Shown here piece by piece: positions 61,062-64,000 of a stretch of DNA of 64,000 nt. Numbering within the stretch: the first letter of the stretch is position 1; each line of letters begins with the position of its first letter. A model generated the notes under the pieces. The model worked only from the letters and a program-made list of their open reading frames with translations. It was not told the origin of the DNA and did not search any database. The translations under genes and the position numbers were made by a program. Origin of the DNA: Flavobacterium supellecticarium. GTDB lineage: Bacteria; Bacteroidota; Bacteroidia; Flavobacteriales; Flavobacteriaceae. The stretch spans positions 806,001 through 870,000 of the forward strand of contig NZ_SSNZ01000002.1 of NCBI RefSeq assembly GCF_004801375.1, in the 5' to 3' direction.

Positions 61062-62499
61062 TTTGGTTGTTATTATTTTTAAATAGTTTTTCGGAAAGTT
61101 TTTGGAACGGTAATGTGATCCAGTCAAAATTGATCATAACGCCAATATCGTTGGTTGCACGATAGGTTAGGAATATCGCCAATGGTGTTAATACAATGGA
61201 TGCCATCCAGGTTCCTAAAAAAGGAGGAATACCATTTTCCTGTGCTACTTTTTTACCGAAGGTATTGATGAAGTGGTAAATAATAAAGATAAGTACCGCA
61301 AATACGATTGGTAATCCCAGTCCTCCTTTTCGGATGATAGCTCCTAATGGCGCTCCGATAAAGAACATTAGCAGACAGGAAAAAGCGACTACAAATTTTT
61401 CGTGGAGTACAATCCAGTGTACGTTGATGTTTTTTTGTTTTTCAAGTAAATCGGCACTATTACTGTCGATAGAATAGTTTAGACTCGTGATATTGTTTTT
61501 GGCGATTTCCAGAACTTTGTATTGCATATCCGGCGCCATCAGTGACAATAGGTCTTTGGCTTTGTACGGGTCACCGCCAGCAGTATTATGTCTGGGCTTC
61601 AACGCATAATCGGTTCCTTGTATGATGTTATCGGCAAAAGAAAGTTTATCCTTTTTTAGATTGGTTTCGAGTGAGTCGATTGTAAAATTCAACTCATTCA
61701 GGGTAAGCATGGTATTCGTATTGGTGATTTTTTCGTTTTCGTCTACCGGATTTAAAACCGTCAGATCAATATTCACGCGGTATTTTTTAAAAGCAGCTTT
61801 GGCAAACGGTTCTCTTTTGCGTTCTTCGTAGCTTTTCGGCATTACATCTTCATAATAATAACCGTCGAACAAATCCAGTTTTAGAATATTCGAATTCTCT
61901 TCGTTGATCAATAAACCTCTTTTAGCTTTAATAACCGATTTGTTACCGGTTCCGAGGTTGGATTTTTCGTGCATGGTTACGCCTTGTAATTGCTCGCCTT
62001 TTTCCCCGGATTTTTTGTTGACTTTGATCGAAATGTTACCGATTTTATTAAAAAGTCCCTCGGCAATAGCCATAGCGGGTTTGGTATGAAAAATTTCTTT
62101 TCGGAGGTTTACGAAGTTATATTCGGCTTTTGGAATGACATTGTTAGCAAAAAAAAAGGATACAAAACTCAGAATCACAATGAAAATGTTCAAACTTTGC
62201 ATGGCCCGTTTCAGGGAAATACCGGACGATTTCATCGCCGCAAATTCATAATTCTCGGCAAAACTTCCAAAAGTCATGATCGAAGCCAGCAAAATAGAAA
62301 GTGGCAATACCAACGGAATCATTTTGGGCGAATAGAAAAGGAGGAATTGAAATACAAGCCAGGCATCGAGATCTTTACCTGCTAATTCGGCAATAAAGAG
62401 CCATATTCCCTGTAAAATGAATATAAAAAAAAGGATTACAAATACCGTAGCAAATGTAATCAGAAAGCTTTTAAGAATGTAACGGTCTAATATTTTCAC
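61051..62499 (-). CDS. LptF/LptG-family permease
   Basis: 482 aa inner-membrane permease of the lipopolysaccharide transport ABC exporter. N-terminal transmembrane helices ([54 protein letters not shown]), a large periplasmic domain (about 130-340) and three C-terminal helices (about 355-470). In the family order it lies between lolA and ribB. It should take LPS from the inner membrane with LptB (not in this window) and pass it to LptC/A. Which of the LptF or LptG roles it has cannot be told. Confidence 0.93.
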   Translation of the reverse strand: MKILDRYILKSFLITFATVFVILFFIFILQGIWLFIAELAGKDLDAWLVFQFLLFYSPKMIPLVLPLSILLASIMTFGSFAENYEFAAMKSSGISLKRAMQSLNIFIVILSFVSFFFANNVIPKAEYNFVNLRKEIFHTKPAMAIAEGLFNKIGNISIKVNKKSGEKGEQLQGVTMHEKSNLGTGNKSVIKAKRGLLINEENSNILKLDLFDGYYYEDVMPKSYEERKREPFAKAAFKKYRVNIDLTVLNPVDENEKITNTNTMLTLNELNFTIDSLETNLKKDKLSFADNIIQGTDYALKPRHNTAGGDPYKAKDLLSLMAPDMQYKVLEIAKNNITSLNYSIDSNSADLLEKQKNINVHWIVLHEKFVVAFSCLLMFFIGAPLGAIIRKGGLGLPIVFAVLIFIIYHFINTFGKKVAQENGIPPFLGTWMASIVLTPLAIFLTYRATNDIGVMINFDWITLPFQKLSEKLFKNNNNQNGN

Positions 62500-62506
62500 C
62501 CGATAA

Positions 62507-63151
62507 TTAATCTAATTTATTGATGTAGTAATTAGGATATTTACTCTCGGTAAAGGTAAAATGATTTTTCGAAATAGGCTGATTCGTTTTAAAAGAATTA
62601 ACAGTAAGCGTGGTTTTTGTACCGTCTTTTGCAATTTCGATCTTATTATAGATGTGTTTGGTTTGAGTATCAATACCTAACAGTATTTCTTTGGTTTTAT
62701 CTTTTGAACTAAGTGGTGTTAGTTTTACATACTGAATTTTACGACCACGGATGTTTTGCAGGATATCCCAGTTGTATTTATAACCGGAATTAAAGAACGT
62801 TAGCATTTTGGATGGCGTGATCGAATTTTCATCGTTTTCGTTGTATTTGGAAATCGTTACCTCTTCATCTTCCGGAATGATGGTATAATTTTTCTTTCCG
62901 TCGAAGATACGGGTAACGCCCATAAAGTTCAAAACAAACTGATTCCCTTTTAAAGTAAGGTTTCCTTTGCTGTCCTGATTTTGGTTTTGTTTTTGATTTT
63001 GCAGGGTAAAGCGAAAATCGATTACAATGTTATCGTAACTTTTGGCTTTAGCGGAAACTTCATCCAGCAGGTCTTTTGCCTTTTTGGAGTCCTGGGCCTG
63101 TAATGTTAAACCAAATAGGAGTAGGGTTAAAAATTGAAAAAAAGTACGCAT
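62507..63151 (-). CDS. LolA-like outer-membrane lipoprotein carrier
   Basis: About 214 aa. The ATG at 63151 (MRTFFQFLTLLLFGLTLQAQ) starts a clear signal peptide. A start at 63163 would overlap the ftsK stop. Mature part: LolA-like half-barrel with KAKSYDNIVIDFRFTLQN, KGNLTLKGNQFVLNFMG, FDGKKNYTIIPEDEEVTI. LolA carries lipoproteins through the periplasm to the outer membrane. Conserved neighbour of ftsK in flavobacteria. Confidence 0.88.
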   Translation of the reverse strand: MRTFFQFLTLLLFGLTLQAQDSKKAKDLLDEVSAKAKSYDNIVIDFRFTLQNQKQNQNQDSKGNLTLKGNQFVLNFMGVTRIFDGKKNYTIIPEDEEVTISKYNENDENSITPSKMLTFFNSGYKYNWDILQNIRGRKIQYVKLTPLSSKDKTKEILLGIDTQTKHIYNKIEIAKDGTKTTLTVNSFKTNQPISKNHFTFTESKYPNYYINKLD

Positions 63152-63152
63152 T

Positions 63153-64000
63153 TTACAAATCATTTAGTTCATTAGCAAAGAATTGATCAAGAGATACAAG
63201 ATCAGGAATCAATACGCTACGGGCTTTGCTGCCTTCGAACGGACCAACGATTCCGGCTGCTTCCAGCTGGTCGATTAGTCGTCCGGCGCGATTGTATCCC
63301 AATTTCAGTTTTCTTTGTAACAAAGAAGCCGATCCCTGTTGTGCGGTTACAATAATTTCGGCAGCATCTCTGAATAAAGAATCTCTATCGGAAATATCAA
63401 TATCAAGACTTATGCCATTTTCTTCGCCAACGTACTCCGGAAGCAAATAAGCATTCGGATAAGCTTTTTGAGAACCGATAAATTCGGTTATTTTTTCCAC
63501 TTCAGGCGTATCTACAAAAGCACATTGTACGCGGGTAAGATCGTTACCTTGTGTATACAATAAATCCCCGCGTCCAATCAACTGATCGGCACCCTGACTG
63601 TCCAGAATCGTCCTGGAGTCAATTTTGGATGTAACACGGAAAGCGATCCGGGCCGGGAAATTGGCTTTGATGATACCGGTAATAACATTTACCGATGGAC
63701 GTTGTGTTGCGATGATCAAATGAATTCCAATCGCACGTGCCAGCTGTGCCAGTCGGGCGATAGGGGTTTCCACTTCTTTACCAGCGGTCATGATCAGGTC
63801 GGCAAACTCATCGACAACCAAAACGATATAGGGTAGGAACCGGTGTCCGTTTTCGGGATTTAGTTTGCGAAGTTTGAATTTTTCGTTGTACTCCTTAATG
63901 TTCCGAACCATCGCATCTTTTAGCAGGCTGTAACGGTTGTCCATTTCGATACAAAGGGAATTCAGTGTATTGATCACTTTTGTGTTATCGGTAATAATGG
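63153..64000 (-). CDS. ftsK: FtsK/SpoIIIE DNA translocase, C-terminal part
   Basis: Only the C-terminal 282 codons lie in the window; the gene continues beyond base 64000. Visible are the Walker B block VVDEFADLIM, the RIAFRVTSKIDSRTILDSQGADQLIGRGDLLY segment that follows the motor, and the C-terminal gamma winged helix (IIVTAQQGSASLLQRKLKLG, GRLIDQLEAAGIVGPFEG) that recognises KOPS-type sequences. It moves DNA through the division septum and activates XerCD. The Walker A motif is outside the window. Confidence 0.93.
   Translation of the reverse strand, partial: IITDNTKVINTLNSLCIEMDNRYSLLKDAMVRNIKEYNEKFKLRKLNPENGHRFLPYIVLVVDEFADLIMTAGKEVETPIARLAQLARAIGIHLIIATQRPSVNVITGIIKANFPARIAFRVTSKIDSRTILDSQGADQLIGRGDLLYTQGNDLTRVQCAFVDTPEVEKITEFIGSQKAYPNAYLLPEYVGEENGISLDIDISDRDSLFRDAAEIIVTAQQGSASLLQRKLKLGYNRAGRLIDQLEAAGIVGPFEGSKARSVLIPDLVSLDQFFANELNDL

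Overview
The window looks like a chromosome segment of a Flavobacteriaceae-type Bacteroidota. Three things point there: the minus-strand order ftsK - lolA - lptF/G - ribB at the right end, Bacteroidota-specific protein types (TPR sensor kinases, LytTR regulators, WG-repeat proteins, grasp-with-spasm RiPP enzymes), and AT-rich gene starts with little Shine-Dalgarno signal. No rRNA, CRISPR array, integrase or intact insertion sequence was seen. One functional tRNA gene (tRNA-Ser, anticodon TGA) is present.

Layout. 1-6.8 kb: end of an epimerase gene, an unknown 168-aa protein, a TPR histidine kinase overlapping its LytTR response regulator, a GH64/thaumatin-like protein, a broken RidA gene and a lipoprotein. 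7.0-25.5 kb: a long plus-strand block in two transcription units. The first (7069-23064) encodes a secreted tail-collar protein, an unknown 232-aa protein, three very large proteins of unknown function (1088, 732 and 1183 aa), an Ig/Kelch-like protein, a secreted CBM96/DNRLRE-like plus propeller protein, an S74-chaperone fibre protein and a second collar protein. The second (23278-25494) encodes a peptidoglycan amidase with two SH3b domains and a membrane-anchored lipase-like hydrolase. The first gene of each unit starts exactly 76 nt after the start of a TACGTATTTTTAC-like motif. This suggests one regulon and perhaps one extracellular or cell-surface machine. It is the best candidate here for an undescribed system. 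No sheath, tube, baseplate or AAA+ gene of a known contractile injection system is present.

25.6-33.1 kb: unknown or immunity-like minus-strand genes, a Pth2-like protein, a decayed ParD antitoxin, a RadC-like protein and several AT-rich accessory genes (including a DUF4041/GIY-YIG protein) with attC-like repeats at their ends. 33.4-38.3 kb (plus strand): an Rnl2-type RNA ligase, then a grasp-with-spasm RiPP cluster (precursor, hairpin, secreted protein, ATP-grasp ligase, 78-aa protein, SPASM protein).

38.3-51.7 kb: a dense run of small, mostly minus-strand genes that look like orphan immunity or protein-interaction genes (ankyrin, WG, LRR, Imm11-like, Zn-knuckle). None has a recognisable toxin partner. 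52-53.1 kb: an AidA/PixA inclusion-body protein pair. 53.6-59.4 kb: an accessory zone with attC-like palindromes, REP-like palindromes, a decayed tRNA-Ser copy, a PD-(D/E)XK nuclease and a CBS-HEPN-like protein. It ends at the intact tRNA-Ser. 59.9-64 kb: conserved core genes ribB, lptF/G, lolA and ftsK.

Functions are assigned from recognisable motifs only, since no database search was possible. The large proteins of the 7-25 kb block and most immunity-like genes have no known function.
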